The notes under the pieces: generated by a model
Databases searched by the model: none
Told to the model about the DNA's origin: nothing
Seen by the model: the letters and a program-made list of their open reading frames with translations, nothing else
Shown here: positions 6,603 to 6,984 of the stretch, one piece after another
Layout: every line of letters begins with the position of its first letter
How positions within the stretch are numbered: position 1 is the first letter of the stretch
Translations under genes and position numbers: made by a program
Assembly: GCA_937916485.1 (NCBI GenBank)
Contig: CALFSV010000230.1
Coordinates: 1-6,984 of the forward strand
Direction of reading: 5' to 3'
Origin: an uncultured Paracoccaceae bacterium
GTDB taxonomy: Bacteria > Pseudomonadota > Alphaproteobacteria > Rhodobacterales > Rhodobacteraceae
DNA: 6,984 nt

Positions 6603-6606
6603 CCTC
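6603..6606 (-). promoter_or_regulatory. Possible ribosome binding site for an ATT start of the YdcF-like gene
   Basis: GAGG on the minus strand (6606-6603) is 7 nt upstream of an in-frame ATT codon (6595-6593). The frame is closed by a TGA at 6607-6605, so any start must lie between there and 6562. The only conventional start codon in that interval is TTG 6562, which has only a T-rich tract in front of it and no Shine-Dalgarno. ATT starts are rare (infC is the classical case), so this is tentative. Confidence 0.3.
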
Positions 6607-6607
6607 A

Positions 6608-6984
6608 TGCTGCTTGCTGTTGCAAATCACGCAGTGTCGGAAATCAGTAAATACAAATGTGTCGGTGACGTAAACTGAAATAGGACAATTCTGCATGTGC
6701 GAACCGCACCTGTTCCGACGCGGCCCCACTGGGCTCCTAGCAGTCATCTGACGGTTTCGGTCAGGGGTACTGGCCAGTGTCGGATACCCTGCTTCCATCG
6801 GGAACGTTTTGTCAGTTTCAGAACACTAACTAACCCACATTCCCCAAGTAAGGCGCTTATTTTGCTGTCCTGATGGTGATATTTCGCATAGAAATCATGG
6901 TGTTGTTGGCTTCGAGGGGCATGTTTCATGTGTCTGACGTCAGCGCCCATGGGACAGTTTAGGCATATTGCGGAACGGAGGGTT
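6608..6984. other. Region without a recognisable gene, upstream of the YdcF/Mur-NRPS operon
   Basis: Nothing here matches a protein family I recognise. A minus-strand frame at 6744-6950 (68 codons from ATG) has no Shine-Dalgarno and a low-complexity, His-rich translation, so it was not called. The stretch 6640-6690 is AT-rich and is the most likely place for the minus-strand promoter, although no good -35/-10 pair is visible. Other small features are an inverted repeat at 6697-6709, a 10-bp direct repeat CAGTGTCGGA (6632-6641 and 6775-6784), and a CTGACGTCAG palindrome at about 6934-6943. A plus-strand frame opens at ATG 6949 and runs off the window end (12 codons), too short to judge. Confidence 0.5.
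6697..6709. promoter_or_regulatory. Inverted repeat upstream of the minus-strand operon, candidate operator
   Basis: GTGCG-AAC-CGCAC is a perfect 5-bp inverted repeat with a 3-bp spacer, about 100 bp upstream of the probable start of the YdcF-like gene. The position suits a transcription-factor site near the operon promoter. It differs from the GCCAAG/CTTGGC repeat in front of the GntR-type gene, so the two are unlikely to be bound by the same protein. Chance occurrence is possible. Confidence 0.22.

Noticed and set aside
6355..6798. 147-codon minus-strand frame overlapping the YdcF-like gene
   Set aside because: The frame opposes the DUF218 reading frame on the same strand, has no family motif, and would need a frameshift at the T-run to connect to DUF218 sequence.
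6744..6950. 68-codon minus-strand frame, possible small protein or transposase remnant
   Set aside because: No Shine-Dalgarno before ATG 6950, no recognisable domain, and no terminal inverted repeats or target duplication nearby to support a mobile element.

Overview
This 7 kb window looks like a small specialised-metabolite (non-ribosomal peptide) locus in a moderately GC-rich Gram-negative bacterium. An alphaproteobacterium is my best guess from base composition and gene style, but there is no rRNA or housekeeping marker to prove it. Four protein-coding genes are supported. No RNA gene, CRISPR array or intact mobile element was seen.

Layout, left to right. Positions 1-320 are non-coding and lie upstream of a GntR/FadR-type (FCD) transcription regulator (321-1049, +). 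After a gap of about 260 bp comes a class I SAM-dependent methyltransferase-like gene (about 1309-2157, +). Its stop codon directly abuts the stop codon of the convergent giant gene 2158-6075 (-). Upstream of that gene, on the same strand and overlapping it, is a DUF218/YdcF-like gene (6044-6562, probably starting at about 6595). Positions 6608-6984 hold no recognisable gene and probably carry the minus-strand promoter.

The centrepiece is the 1305-residue protein. It joins a complete MurC-like amide ligase (residues about 26-475) to an NRPS adenylation domain (about 500-1000), a carrier protein (about 1012-1084) and a thioesterase with a cysteine nucleophile (about 1133-1302). It has no condensation domain. 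The attractive inference is that the ATP-dependent Mur ligase module supplies the amide bond that a condensation domain normally makes, joining an unknown carboxylate to the amino acid loaded by the A-PCP pair, and that the Cys-thioesterase releases the product. The YdcF-like protein is translationally coupled to it. The methyltransferase could tailor the product and the GntR-type protein could sense a related metabolite, but those two links rest only on proximity.
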